Below are positions 8,757 to 18,361 of a DNA stretch of 35,168 nucleotides, in pieces (the first letter of the stretch is position 1; each line of letters begins with the position of its first letter). Source of the stretch: Solirubrobacterales bacterium (lineage in GTDB: Bacteria > Actinomycetota > Thermoleophilia > Solirubrobacterales > Solirubrobacteraceae). The notes under the pieces were generated by a model. That model did not search any database. It had not been told where the DNA came from and worked only from the letters and a program-made list of their open reading frames with translations. The position numbers and the translations under genes are program-made. The stretch lies in assembly GCA_025963935.1 (NCBI GenBank), contig JAOPZV010000152.1, positions 1-35,168 of the forward strand, read 5' to 3'.

Positions 8757-9614
8757 TCAGCGGGCCGACGCCTGGGCGCCCGGCCGCTCTGACTCTGACA
8801 CCTTGGCCGGCCGCGCCAGGATGTGAGCCCACCACGGCCCCTCCCGCGTGGGGCCGTCGTAGTCGATCGGCGCATGCTCGTAGCCAACGCTGTCGAGAAC
8901 GTCGGCAACCTCCGTCTGGGTCGCATGCAGCTCGATGATCAGCGTCGGGCCCGCCGACCGGAGCGTGTCGCTCATTCCGCGCAGCACGCCCGCCTCCGCC
9001 CCCTCGACATCGATCTTCAACACGTTCGGCGGCCGCCGGCCGCTTGCGGCGATCCACGAGTCGAGCGACAGCACGGGCACGACGGAGGAGCTCGTCGGCC
9101 GCTGCAGCTGCCGCGCTCGCCGCTTGGCCTGCGCCTCGGAGTCGTCTTTGCGCAGGCGCCCCTGAAGGCTGCCCTGGTTGATGAACGTCGCCCATCCGTC
9201 CTCGTCGCTGACGGCAGCCGGTATCACCGTCACATTCACGAGCTTGTTGGTCGCGGCGTTTTCCTGCAGAATCGCCGCGTTGCGGACGGTTGGCTCGAAG
9301 GCGATCACCGCGCCGGCATCGCCGACGGCGCGCGCGGCGAGCAGGGTGTACCAGCCGATGTTCGCGCCAACGTCGTAGACCACGTCGCCGGGCTTCAGCA
9401 GCGCGAGGAACGCGTCCTCCACCGGCGCCTCCGCCCTCGCGACGGCGCGCGTGAGCGCCGACTCGTCGAATCGCACCCGCAGCCCGCGTCCAGCCCCGAC
9501 GAGGATCGGCACCGCGTGACGCCTCGCGGGACGCGTAAGCCGTCTCTCGATCGTGCGCACGGTTGGATGTGTGCGGAGGAAGGCGTTCGTACGAGACATG
9601 ATCGAGTCGGGCAT
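8757..9614 (-). CDS. FkbM family methyltransferase
   Basis: VVYDVGANIGWYTLLAARAVG...VIAFEPTVRNAAILQENAATN...VLKIDVEGAEAGVLRG are FkbM hallmarks. Confidence 0.9.
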   Translation of the reverse strand: MPDSIMSRTNAFLRTHPTVRTIERRLTRPARRHAVPILVGAGRGLRVRFDESALTRAVARAEAPVEDAFLALLKPGDVVYDVGANIGWYTLLAARAVGDAGAVIAFEPTVRNAAILQENAATNKLVNVTVIPAAVSDEDGWATFINQGSLQGRLRKDDSEAQAKRRARQLQRPTSSSVVPVLSLDSWIAASGRRPPNVLKIDVEGAEAGVLRGMSDTLRSAGPTLIIELHATQTEVADVLDSVGYEHAPIDYDGPTREGPWWAHILARPAKVSESERPGAQASAR

Positions 9615-9690
9615 GGCGCGGCAGTGTAACAGAGGGTCTGTGCCGCCCGATACCCTTGCTACCCCTCAACCGCATCGTCACCTTTTCACC

Positions 9691-10830
9691 GTGAACACAC
9701 AAGCACCACACATCCCTTCGACGATTCATGGCCACGACCCGAGTGTGACCGTCGCGCACGATTACCTGCTCGTGATGCGCGGTGCGGAGCGCACGTTTGC
9801 AGCAATCGCCGAGCTCTATCCCAAGGCACCCATATTCACCTTGCTATACGACGAGCGAGGTACGGGCGGGCGCTTCGCGGGCCGCTCGATCACCACCTCG
9901 CCACTTCAGCGGCTGCGGGTGGGACAGGCCTCGTTCCGGCGGCTGCTCGTGTTGTACCCGTGGGCCGTCGGACGGCTTGAGCTGCCCGCATCGGACGTCG
10001 TCCTGAGCAGCAGCAGCGCATTTGCACACGGTGTCCGTGCACCGCAGGGCGCGATTCACATCTGTTACTGCCACGCGCCGTTCCGTTACGCCTGGTATGA
10101 GGAGGCACGAGCGCTCGCCGAGGCGCCCGCTCCGCTGCGCCCGCTGCTGCGGGTGCAGCTCGCGCGAATGCGCAAATGGGATCTCGCGGCCAGCGGGCGT
10201 GTCGACAGCTACGTCGCCAACTCACAGCTCACGCGTGAGCGGATCAAGCGCTATTACGGCCGCGACGCCACGATCATCCACCCGCCGGTCGAGACCCACC
10301 GCTTCGCTCCCGGCACGCCGGGTGACTCCCTGCTGGTCGTCTCGGAGATCGTGCGCCACAAGCGGCTGCACGTCGCGCTGGAGGCGGCGCGCCGCGCGCG
10401 CGTCCCCATCCGCGTGGTCGGCTCCGGCCCGGACCACGCCGCGCTCAGCTCGGCGTATCCCGAGGCCGAGTTCCTCGGTCGCGCCGGCGACGAGGACCTC
10501 GCCGAGCTGTACGCGAGCGCGCGCGCGTTGATCATGCCCAGCATGGAGGAGTTCGGCATCACGGCCGTCGAGGCTCAGGCGGCCGGTCGGCCGGTGATCG
10601 CGGCCGGCGCCGGTGGCGCGCTCGAGACGGTGATCGACGGGCAGACCGGCCTGCTCGCGGAGCTCGACGACGTCGACTCCTTCGTGCGCGCAATCGAGCG
10701 CATCGACCAGCTCGACTTCGATCCCGCCAAGGCGGTCGAGAACGCCGAGCGCTTCTCGGTGGAGACCTTTCGGCGCCGCCTCTCAGAGGAGGTTGATCGC
10801 GTCCGCCGTGCTCAGTCCAGCCGGTCGTAG
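9691..10830 (+). CDS. Glycosyltransferase family 4
   Basis: VTVAHDYLLVMRGAERTFAAIAELYP..., ICYCHAPFRYAWYE, VSEIVRHKRLHVALEAARRA, ALIMPSMEEFGITAVEAQAAGRPVIAAGAGGALETVIDGQTG. GTG start at 9691 preferred over 9553. Confidence 0.85.
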   Translation: MNTQAPHIPSTIHGHDPSVTVAHDYLLVMRGAERTFAAIAELYPKAPIFTLLYDERGTGGRFAGRSITTSPLQRLRVGQASFRRLLVLYPWAVGRLELPASDVVLSSSSAFAHGVRAPQGAIHICYCHAPFRYAWYEEARALAEAPAPLRPLLRVQLARMRKWDLAASGRVDSYVANSQLTRERIKRYYGRDATIIHPPVETHRFAPGTPGDSLLVVSEIVRHKRLHVALEAARRARVPIRVVGSGPDHAALSSAYPEAEFLGRAGDEDLAELYASARALIMPSMEEFGITAVEAQAAGRPVIAAGAGGALETVIDGQTGLLAELDDVDSFVRAIERIDQLDFDPAKAVENAERFSVETFRRRLSEEVDRVRRAQSSRS

Positions 10831-11831
10831 TCCCACAGGCCGACGAGGTCGCGGTCGAGATACTCGCTGAGCGCCACCACCTCCGGCTTGAAGCGATGAC
10901 GCAGCTCGTTCATCAGCTCCTCGTCGGGCGGCAGCGGCTCCGTGAAGACGAGCCGCTTTTGCGCGCCGAAGATCACCTTGCGCCGCAGTCGCCTCGGCGT
11001 CACCGCCTTGATCGACGCCTTCAGCCCCCGGGAGACGGGGCCGTGGCCGACGTACAGGGCGTGCACCAGCTCGTGCATCCGCTGCGAGCGCACGCGCACC
11101 GTCGGATTGGCTTCCGTCGTGTCAATCGGGACGTCCTGCTCCACGTCGAGGAAGTTGAGCACCCGCCGCAGCGTCGCCTCGTTGTCACGGCGGAAGTCGT
11201 CGTAGATCAACACAAGCACCTGCTCTGGAGGGAACATCGCGTGATAGCGGCGAAGCTGCTCGACGTAGCGCACGTATTCGGAGTACATGAGCAGCTGCGG
11301 CCAGTAGGAGTAGCGGCCGGTGTGCTTGCCTTCCCGTCTGGCGTCCTCGAGTGACAGGGCCTTGCGAAAGTCGGGCTCCGTCTCCACGTAGATCTGCACG
11401 AACTCGAGATGCAGCGAGCGCAGGAAGGCGGCGGGCTCACGCACGATCGCGATGATGCGGGCATCCGGTCGCTCACTCGCGATTCCCGCCGCTGCCGCCC
11501 GCGACCAGAGGTACAGCGACGTTGCCTCGCCGACCATCTGATCCGGTCTGGCTCCGGCGAACCACTGCCTGTACTCCTCGAGGCTCTGCGGCGTGCCACT
11601 CGGACGCGGAGGTGTGTTGACGAGCAGCTCGCTGGCGAAGAACCACGGCTCCTTGCCAGGCGGCATGTAGATCTGCGGGTGGTGCATCAACATCTCATAG
11701 AGCGCCGTGGTCCCACACTTTGGGTGGCCGACGACATAGAAGTCGGGCACTCGTCCCTGCGGCGTGCCCTTGGCGGCCCCCTGCACGGCCAGCCCGGACG
11801 CCTCACTCACGTCACTCATGGTGTGACTCAT
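10812..11831 (-). CDS. Sulfotransferase domain protein (PAPS-dependent)
   Basis: 5'-PSB-loop-like YVVGHPKCGTTALYEMLMHHPQIYMPPGKEPWFF and a 3'-phosphate-binding-like region (IIAIVREPAAFLRSLHLEF). Confidence 0.9.
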   Translation of the reverse strand: MSHTMSDVSEASGLAVQGAAKGTPQGRVPDFYVVGHPKCGTTALYEMLMHHPQIYMPPGKEPWFFASELLVNTPPRPSGTPQSLEEYRQWFAGARPDQMVGEATSLYLWSRAAAAGIASERPDARIIAIVREPAAFLRSLHLEFVQIYVETEPDFRKALSLEDARREGKHTGRYSYWPQLLMYSEYVRYVEQLRRYHAMFPPEQVLVLIYDDFRRDNEATLRRVLNFLDVEQDVPIDTTEANPTVRVRSQRMHELVHALYVGHGPVSRGLKASIKAVTPRRLRRKVIFGAQKRLVFTEPLPPDEELMNELRHRFKPEVVALSEYLDRDLVGLWDYDRLD

Positions 11832-13050
11832 CCGCTAGGCGCGAGTAAAGGTCGTGGTGCCCGGCGACCATCTTCTCCCAGCCGAACTGCAATGCCGACT
11901 GGCGGGCCGCTCGCCCGAGCCGCTCTCGGAGTGACGGATCGCCCGCAAGCTCCCCAAGCCGCCCGGCGATCGTCGACGCCTCCGCTGTGATGAGAAAACC
12001 GCTCCGGCCATCCTCTATCAGCTCCCGAACACCGCTCACCGGGGTCGCCAGAATCGGCAGGCCGCTCGCCGCGGCCTCGAAGGTGACAAGCGAGAAGGTC
12101 TCATAACTCGAAGGCAGGACGAACGCGTCGGCCAGCTCGTAGACGACCTCGATGTCCTGCCTGACCCCGAGCCAGTGCACGGCGCCCTCGATGCCGAGCG
12201 ACCGCGCGAGCTCACGAAGCCGCCCCGGGTTTCCCCGACCGGCGACGATGAGGTCCCAGTCTGGCGCGTGTGCGAGGGCCTCGATCGCCGGGCGAAGGCC
12301 CTTCTGCTCCCAGTTCCCACCGACGAACGCGGCGACGAGCCGGTCTGCGGGTATGTCCAGTTCCTTGCGAAGGGCGTGCGCCTCGCTCGTGCGGGTCCCG
12401 CCCGCGAACGCCTGGAGGTCCACTCCGTTGTGAATCGTGACCACACGGTCGGCCGCGTCCGGATAGTGGGCTCTCACCTCATCGGCTACCCCGTTGGACA
12501 CGCACACGAGCGTCGCCGCGTCGTTGCGGCGAAAGCACAAGCGCTCGGAGATCCGCTTGACCAGTCGCGCAAGTCGCGCATACGAGCGGGCAAGCCTGGT
12601 CCGATTGCTCGGTGTCGCTCCGTACACCTGGTGGCAACAGTGAACTGCGATGCTGTCCACCCGGTTCACGACGACGGCCCCGGCCGTATGGACGATTCCG
12701 CGCCGCCTCCTCCACACCACCAGGGAGCCGGCGAGCATGAACCACAGGTAGGCGATGACGAACGGGCGTCTCGGGCCCCACACCCGATGGAAGCTCACCT
12801 CGGCGTCCGCCGGCAGCTCGCACGTGCGGGCGATCACCGTGACACGGTGACCGAGCCGTGACAGACCCGTCGCAAGCTCCGCCAGCTGGCGCTCCATCCC
12901 ACCAACCGCTCCAACGTCGTTGGCGACGATCGTGATCTCACCGGGCGGAGGGCTCGCGAGATCGGCCTGCGCCTCTCGGGCGCCCGCCTGCCGCGCGGAG
13001 GAGTCCGTCTGGCGGGAGACCGCGGCCCGGCTCAGCAGCAGCTGCATCAT
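11812..13050 (-). CDS. Glycosyltransferase family 4
   Basis: VGGMERQLAELATGLSRLGHRVTVIAR; VAAFVGGNWEQKGLRPAIEAL; DAFVLPSSYETFSLVTFEAAASGLPILATPVSGVRELIEDG. Confidence 0.9.
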   Translation of the reverse strand: MMQLLLSRAAVSRQTDSSARQAGAREAQADLASPPPGEITIVANDVGAVGGMERQLAELATGLSRLGHRVTVIARTCELPADAEVSFHRVWGPRRPFVIAYLWFMLAGSLVVWRRRRGIVHTAGAVVVNRVDSIAVHCCHQVYGATPSNRTRLARSYARLARLVKRISERLCFRRNDAATLVCVSNGVADEVRAHYPDAADRVVTIHNGVDLQAFAGGTRTSEAHALRKELDIPADRLVAAFVGGNWEQKGLRPAIEALAHAPDWDLIVAGRGNPGRLRELARSLGIEGAVHWLGVRQDIEVVYELADAFVLPSSYETFSLVTFEAAASGLPILATPVSGVRELIEDGRSGFLITAEASTIAGRLGELAGDPSLRERLGRAARQSALQFGWEKMVAGHHDLYSRLADESHHE

Positions 13051-14177
13051 CGCGGGCCCATCGTATCTGCCTGGACGTTCTCTCGATAAACCATCTCCAG
13101 GCTGTCGAAGAAGCGCTTTCGCATCGCCACGTCGGTGAACTCCCGCAGGAATCGCTCTCGGCCGGCCTCTGCCAGGCTACGCCGCAGCTCCGGTGAGGCC
13201 AGCACGGCGGCGAGGGTGTCGGCGATGTCCTCCGGGGCCCCCGAGCGGGCGAGCAGCCCGGTCTTGCCGTCCTCGATGATCTCGGTAGGCCCTCCGGCGT
13301 TGATCGCGACGACCGCGACGCCCCTGGCCATTCCCTCGAGGAGAACGATCCCAAACGGCTCGTCGTCGGACACGTTGACCAGGACGTCCATCCGATCGAT
13401 GTGGGAGCCGGCGTCCGGCACCTGACCGGTCAGCGTCACGGCGTCGGTGAGACCAAGCTGGCCGATGAGCGAGGGCAGTGACTCCGCGTAATCGGTCGAC
13501 AGGCCGTAGGCGTCTCCCCCCACGATCATCAGGTGCATCTCCTGACCGCGCTCACGCAGCAGGGCCTGCGCGGCGAGCAGCCTGTCCTGGCCCTTCCACG
13601 GCTGCAGGCGCCCGACGACGCCCACGACGGGAACCGCCGCCTCACGCTCAGGGGTTCCCTGCTCGGGACTCGCCGGTGGAACGGACGTCCCGGGCGCCAC
13701 CACGAACGTCCGGCGTGAGGGAAACATGCGTGACTGCTCGCGGGCGGCCGCGCGCGAGGAGCACCCCACGGCAATTGCCGGTAGGAGCGTCGCGCAGCGA
13801 TCCATCCAGTGGTGGGTCGGTATCCCGTGCTGCCACCAGAGCACCCTGCGCCGCATGCCGGCGAGAACCGCGGCCGGCGAGCCGTACAGCTGCGTCTTGG
13901 GCATCCAGTTGAGAATCAGGTCCGGTTCACGGCGACGGAGCAATCTCGCCAGCCGGATGACCGTCGCGATCAGCCGGTGGGGCTGGCGCAGGCGTCCGGC
14001 CGGAATCACCTCCACGCGAAACCCGGCGTCGGCGAGCTCATCGGGCCACGGCCCCGCCTCATGGAAGACGAGCTCGAACTCGTGCTCGGTGTCCTGCGCT
14101 CCGTCGAGCACCGTTTGCAGCATCGCCTCGGCGCCCCCGAGGCGTTCGCCCCAGGGGACGGTCACGAGTACGCGCAC
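13047..14177 (-). CDS. Glycosyltransferase family 4
   Basis: LGGAEAMLQTVLDGA; VVGVVGRLQPWKGQDRLLAAQALL; VLVNVSDDEPFGIVLLEGMARGVAVVAINAGGPTEIIEDGKTG. ATGA overlap with the next gene. Confidence 0.9.
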   Translation of the reverse strand: MRVLVTVPWGERLGGAEAMLQTVLDGAQDTEHEFELVFHEAGPWPDELADAGFRVEVIPAGRLRQPHRLIATVIRLARLLRRREPDLILNWMPKTQLYGSPAAVLAGMRRRVLWWQHGIPTHHWMDRCATLLPAIAVGCSSRAAAREQSRMFPSRRTFVVAPGTSVPPASPEQGTPEREAAVPVVGVVGRLQPWKGQDRLLAAQALLRERGQEMHLMIVGGDAYGLSTDYAESLPSLIGQLGLTDAVTLTGQVPDAGSHIDRMDVLVNVSDDEPFGIVLLEGMARGVAVVAINAGGPTEIIEDGKTGLLARSGAPEDIADTLAAVLASPELRRSLAEAGRERFLREFTDVAMRKRFFDSLEMVYRENVQADTMGPR

Positions 14178-14335
14178 GACCCCTTCCAGCCCTCAGCTGG
14201 CTCGGACTGCCGGCGCTCGGCCACTCGCGAAGGCACACTTCATCGACACACAGGTTAACCGACAGTCGATCGCTTCACACATCGGATACCTGGTCCGCGG
14301 CGCTGCACGCTGCGTGCTGATGTGCGTTCGATAGG

Positions 14336-15616
14336 GTGGCCCGGATGCCAGCCAAGCCCCTGCGGATAGCCTGGGTCGGACCGGGCCCCGGTGAGGATGG
14401 GGGCGCCTCCGGTCTACTCACCGACCTCCTCGGTGGCCTCGCACGGCGCGGTCACCGCATCGACTGCTTCCTGCCAGGCCGCGAGCGTCCGCTGCCGCCG
14501 CGCATCGAGGGGACCGACAACCTCACCTTTGTCTGGGGTACGAGCAGCTGGCAGTGGGATAGGTGGTACAGCCGCACGAAGATCTCAGCATTTGCGAGTG
14601 GGATGGCTTCCCGCGTGCTCGCGTCGCTGCAACTTCGCCGCGTGATCGCTCGGCGCCACCGCGACGAGCCATATGACCTCATCTACCAGTACTCGACGAT
14701 CGAGAACCTCGCGGTGCCATCGCGCCTCGCGCGTACGCTCCCGGTTGTCATTCACCCCGGCACCCACGTCGCGGGCGAGCTGCGGTCGCTTCTCGCCGAG
14801 CGTCGGCTGAGCTGGCAGAGCCAATCCCGTTACATGTTTTCCGTCGTGGCAGCGATCATGCTGGTTCGTGCGCTCGTGCAAAAGATGATGATTCGCCGCG
14901 CGAACCTGCTCATCTGCATCAGCAGCGTATTTCGCGATCACATAACCCGCGATTACGGGTTTCCCGCGGAGGACACGATCGTCGTGGCGAACCCCGTGCG
15001 TCTGGAGCGGTTCACCGCGGCGCCCAAAGCGCTCGGACAGCCGCCGGTCATCCTCGTGCTCGGGCGCATCGCGGTGCGCAAGGGGATCGAGGACGTCGTG
15101 GCGGTCGCCGAGGAGCTGCTGTCGCGGGACGTCGAGGTGCGCATCAGAATCGTCGGGGGGCCAAGCCTCGCCTCCGACTACACGAAGCTCCTGGAGCACC
15201 TGCCGAGCGAGAACGCCGAATATGCCGGTCCCGTCGATGCCTCGGAGGTTCCCGGCGAGCTCGCCCGCAGCGACGTGCTGCTTGCGCCCAGCAAGTATGA
15301 GCCGTTCGCCCTGACGGTCGCCGAGGCGCTCGCGGAGGGGGTCCCGGTGGTCGCCACCAGCGAGGTCGGAGCGATCGAGAACGTCGATCGCTCGGTTGCG
15401 GCGGAGGTCCCTCCGGGAGACGTGCCGGCGATGGCGACGGCGATCGCGGCGATGCTCGATCGAGTCAGAAGGGAACCTGAGGAGCTCAGATCGAAGGCTC
15501 GTGCAGAGGCGGAGCGGCTGTTCGCACCGGACATGATCTGCGAGCAGATCTCCAGGGCGCTCGAACGGCTCGTCGGTCGCCCCGTGGAGGACGCCGCCGT
15601 CCTCCAAAGCCGCTGA
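14336..15616 (+). CDS. Glycosyltransferase family 4
   Basis: GGASGLLTDLLGGLARRGHRIDCFLPG; VILVLGRIAVRKGIEDVVAVAEELL; DVLLAPSKYEPFALTVAEALAEGVPVVATSEVGAIENV. Start could be GTG 14336 or ATG 14345. Confidence 0.88.
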   Translation: MARMPAKPLRIAWVGPGPGEDGGASGLLTDLLGGLARRGHRIDCFLPGRERPLPPRIEGTDNLTFVWGTSSWQWDRWYSRTKISAFASGMASRVLASLQLRRVIARRHRDEPYDLIYQYSTIENLAVPSRLARTLPVVIHPGTHVAGELRSLLAERRLSWQSQSRYMFSVVAAIMLVRALVQKMMIRRANLLICISSVFRDHITRDYGFPAEDTIVVANPVRLERFTAAPKALGQPPVILVLGRIAVRKGIEDVVAVAEELLSRDVEVRIRIVGGPSLASDYTKLLEHLPSENAEYAGPVDASEVPGELARSDVLLAPSKYEPFALTVAEALAEGVPVVATSEVGAIENVDRSVAAEVPPGDVPAMATAIAAMLDRVRREPEELRSKARAEAERLFAPDMICEQISRALERLVGRPVEDAAVLQSR

Positions 15617-15621
15617 GACGC

Positions 15622-16437
15622 CTACCTCAGCTCATCGAGCCAGTCTTTGCCACCGCCGCGGATCCTCTCGTAGATGCTCCTCGAGAGCTCCATCCGGCGC
15701 TTCTGCGTCCGCTGCTCCCAGGACCTGATTCGCCGATGGTTGACGGCCTGCACCACCCTGGCCAGGCCCGGCAGACGAGGCGCCCGAAACGGCTTTGGCC
15801 CCTCCGCCTCACGGTGCGTCCCGCTCGGGCTGCCGCCGCGGAAGCCCGCGCCATGGTGATAGATGGTGTCTCCGTAGATCGCGAAGTACACGGGGTCGAG
15901 GTTCGTCCGGTTGGTCCGCAGCACGTCGACCCACGGGGTTTTCGTGAGCTCCAGGCGGCGCAGGAGATTTCCGCCGACGTCGCTCCGCCGCAAGCCCCGC
16001 GGACCCGCCCACGTGGGCCCTGACGACCAATCTCCAGGGAGCGTGCGCCAGGTCCCGACGGTGGTGACGCAGAAACACGGATGCGGCTGGGGCTCGTCCA
16101 GGTTCTCGGCGCGCCTGACCGCGATCAGCGGCGCCCGCGCGAGGCCATCTTCGATCAGCGGCATCGGGTCGGCGATCGGGAAGGCGTCGCCGTCGAGGAA
16201 CATCAACAGGTCCTCGTCGGCGGCCTCCTCGGCGATCTCCATCGCGAGGTGGTTCAGCTTTCCGGCGTGGGGGCCGCGCTGCTCGATGATGCGATCGAAA
16301 TGACGTGCGTAGGAGGGGTCGATTTCCTCCAGCGAGGACCAGGTCTCGAACGGCGTGGAGATCTGCTCGCGCAGATAGCGCGTCTGGATCTCTATCCAGC
16401 GCGGCGATCTGAAGTGCGCCGTGGCGATGTAGAGCAT
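15622..16437 (-). CDS. Putative GT-A-like glycosyltransferase / hypothetical protein
   Basis: 271 aa; MLYIATAHFRSPRWIEIQTRYL... and DLLMFLDGDAFPIADP (DxD-like motif); located inside the polysaccharide locus. Confidence 0.55.
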   Translation of the reverse strand: MLYIATAHFRSPRWIEIQTRYLREQISTPFETWSSLEEIDPSYARHFDRIIEQRGPHAGKLNHLAMEIAEEAADEDLLMFLDGDAFPIADPMPLIEDGLARAPLIAVRRAENLDEPQPHPCFCVTTVGTWRTLPGDWSSGPTWAGPRGLRRSDVGGNLLRRLELTKTPWVDVLRTNRTNLDPVYFAIYGDTIYHHGAGFRGGSPSGTHREAEGPKPFRAPRLPGLARVVQAVNHRRIRSWEQRTQKRRMELSRSIYERIRGGGKDWLDELR

Positions 16438-16561
16438 TAGCCGACCGAACCCGTTCGCGGAGAGGTGTGACTCGCTCGAGGCGAACCACCGAAGTCGTGG
16501 GACGTCCCGGCGGCCAAGCGGGTCGGGATGATACCCGAGGCTGTGAGGCCGACCTCCGGCT

Positions 16562-18082
16562 CTAGAGGCCGCGGCGTCCGAGGACGTGGGGCACTGTGCG
16601 AAGCAGGATCTTGACGTCGGTCCAGAGCGACCAGTTGGCGACGTAGAGATAGTCGATCGCCACCATCTCCCGAAGCGGCACGCGAGCCGGTCCGAGGATC
16701 TGCCACGGCCCGGTCATCCCCGGCATCAGCTCCAGGCGGCGGCGGTGCCAACCCTCGATGCGCTGGTCCTCCTCGATCACCAGCGGGCGGGGTCCGACGA
16801 GGCTCATCTCCCCTCTGACGATGTTCAGCAGCTGCGGCAGCTCGTCGAGGGCGCTTCTGCGCAGCAGGCGCCCGATGCGCGTGGCCCGCGGGTCCTGCGC
16901 GATCTTGAACAGCCCCTCCTTCGCCTCGTTGCGGTGAAGCAGGGCCTCCTTCATCGCCTCTGCCTCCGGGACCATCGTGCGGAACTTGAGCATCTGGAAG
17001 CGGTGCCCGTGCCGTCCGACGCGCAGCTGACGGAAGAAGACGGGGCCGGGGCTGTCGAGCTTGATCGCGATCGCGATGACGATCATCAGCGGCGAGATCG
17101 CCAGCAGTCCCAGGAGCGCGCCGAACAGGTCGAAGGCGCGCTTGAACGCCGCCGAGGAGCGCGTCAGGTCAAAGCGCCTGACGCCCATGACGGTCACCCC
17201 GTGCAGGTCGTCGAACTCCACCGAGGAGCCGACCACCTCGAGTAGCCGCGGCAGAACGCTGACCCGCACCCCGACCGCCTTCAGCGTCCGCACGAGGTTG
17301 AGCATCTCGCCCGCGTCGGCGCTGCGCGGAGCGATGATCGCGCGGTGCACGTCGAGCGTGCGGGCGAGGTCACGGATCTCGGCGAGCCTGGCCTCGGAGA
17401 AGGTGTCAGTCGACCAGGGCGCGACCTTGTCGAGATCCAGATGGGCCACGACCTTGGCCTTTACTCCGCCGTGACCGGACAGCTTGGAGCGGATCGTCTC
17501 GGCAGAGACCTCATCGCCGATGAACAGACATCGCTCCACCGGTGAGATGCGCAGTGAGATCGCGCGTGATCCGGCGCGCGCGAGGACCAGAAGCCCCGCG
17601 AGCGCCAGCCACAGGAACAGCGCCTCGTGGCGGTCGAGGTGGCCCTGCACGATGAGCCCACCTGCCAGCCAGGCCACCAGGGCCGCGAGCGTCGCCAGCT
17701 GGAAGAGCTTCGGCGCCTCGTCGAGCGTGGTCTTGCGCAGCAGCGTCTCATCCCGGTCATAGAGACCGGTCAGCTTCGCCCCCATGAGCAGCACCGGCAC
17801 CGCCGCGATACCGACCCAGGTGAGCTGCACCGGGCGCCGCGCGAGCTCGACGGTGAGCACGAACGCGCCGACGATCGCGACGACGTCGGCCACGAGCAGC
17901 ATCCGGCGAAACAGCGCATCCCGGCGCATGCAGGCCGCCGGTCCGCGAACCTCCGAGATGCCCGGCACAGCCACACGGCGCCGCGCGCCCAGCCCCAGAA
18001 ATCCTCTCGACGCGGGCAGCGCTGACGACGTCGCCCACGGCACGCTCGCTGCCTCAGTCCCACTCCCCGTCTCGACACTCAT
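16562..18082 (-). CDS. Undecaprenyl-phosphate sugar phosphotransferase (bacterial sugar transferase, WbaP/WcaJ type)
   Basis: [57 protein letters not shown]...[27 protein letters not shown]...PGMTGPWQ. N-terminal TMs. ATG at 18082 preferred. Confidence 0.93.
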   Translation of the reverse strand: MSVETGSGTEAASVPWATSSALPASRGFLGLGARRRVAVPGISEVRGPAACMRRDALFRRMLLVADVVAIVGAFVLTVELARRPVQLTWVGIAAVPVLLMGAKLTGLYDRDETLLRKTTLDEAPKLFQLATLAALVAWLAGGLIVQGHLDRHEALFLWLALAGLLVLARAGSRAISLRISPVERCLFIGDEVSAETIRSKLSGHGGVKAKVVAHLDLDKVAPWSTDTFSEARLAEIRDLARTLDVHRAIIAPRSADAGEMLNLVRTLKAVGVRVSVLPRLLEVVGSSVEFDDLHGVTVMGVRRFDLTRSSAAFKRAFDLFGALLGLLAISPLMIVIAIAIKLDSPGPVFFRQLRVGRHGHRFQMLKFRTMVPEAEAMKEALLHRNEAKEGLFKIAQDPRATRIGRLLRRSALDELPQLLNIVRGEMSLVGPRPLVIEEDQRIEGWHRRRLELMPGMTGPWQILGPARVPLREMVAIDYLYVANWSLWTDVKILLRTVPHVLGRRGL

Positions 18083-18361
18083 AGCGCCTATGCCTCCTTG
18101 CTCGCCCCAACCTGGCTCCCCGAATGCTGAGCTCACATCCCCGAACAAATGTCGAGATTCCGTGACCTCCACTCCAGGGCTCGGATCATAAACACGGGGC
18201 GCACCTAAAGCAAGGCCTGCACATAACGCCTTGGGCGTCTCTCGCGGGTCAACCCCGCCCCTGGCTCGATGCTGCTGCTCTATCATGCCGCGCTTTGGGG
18301 AGGGATCGTCGGTCGCGCGGCCTTGGAGCCGAGACACGCTCGCGCCTTACCTGGCGACACC

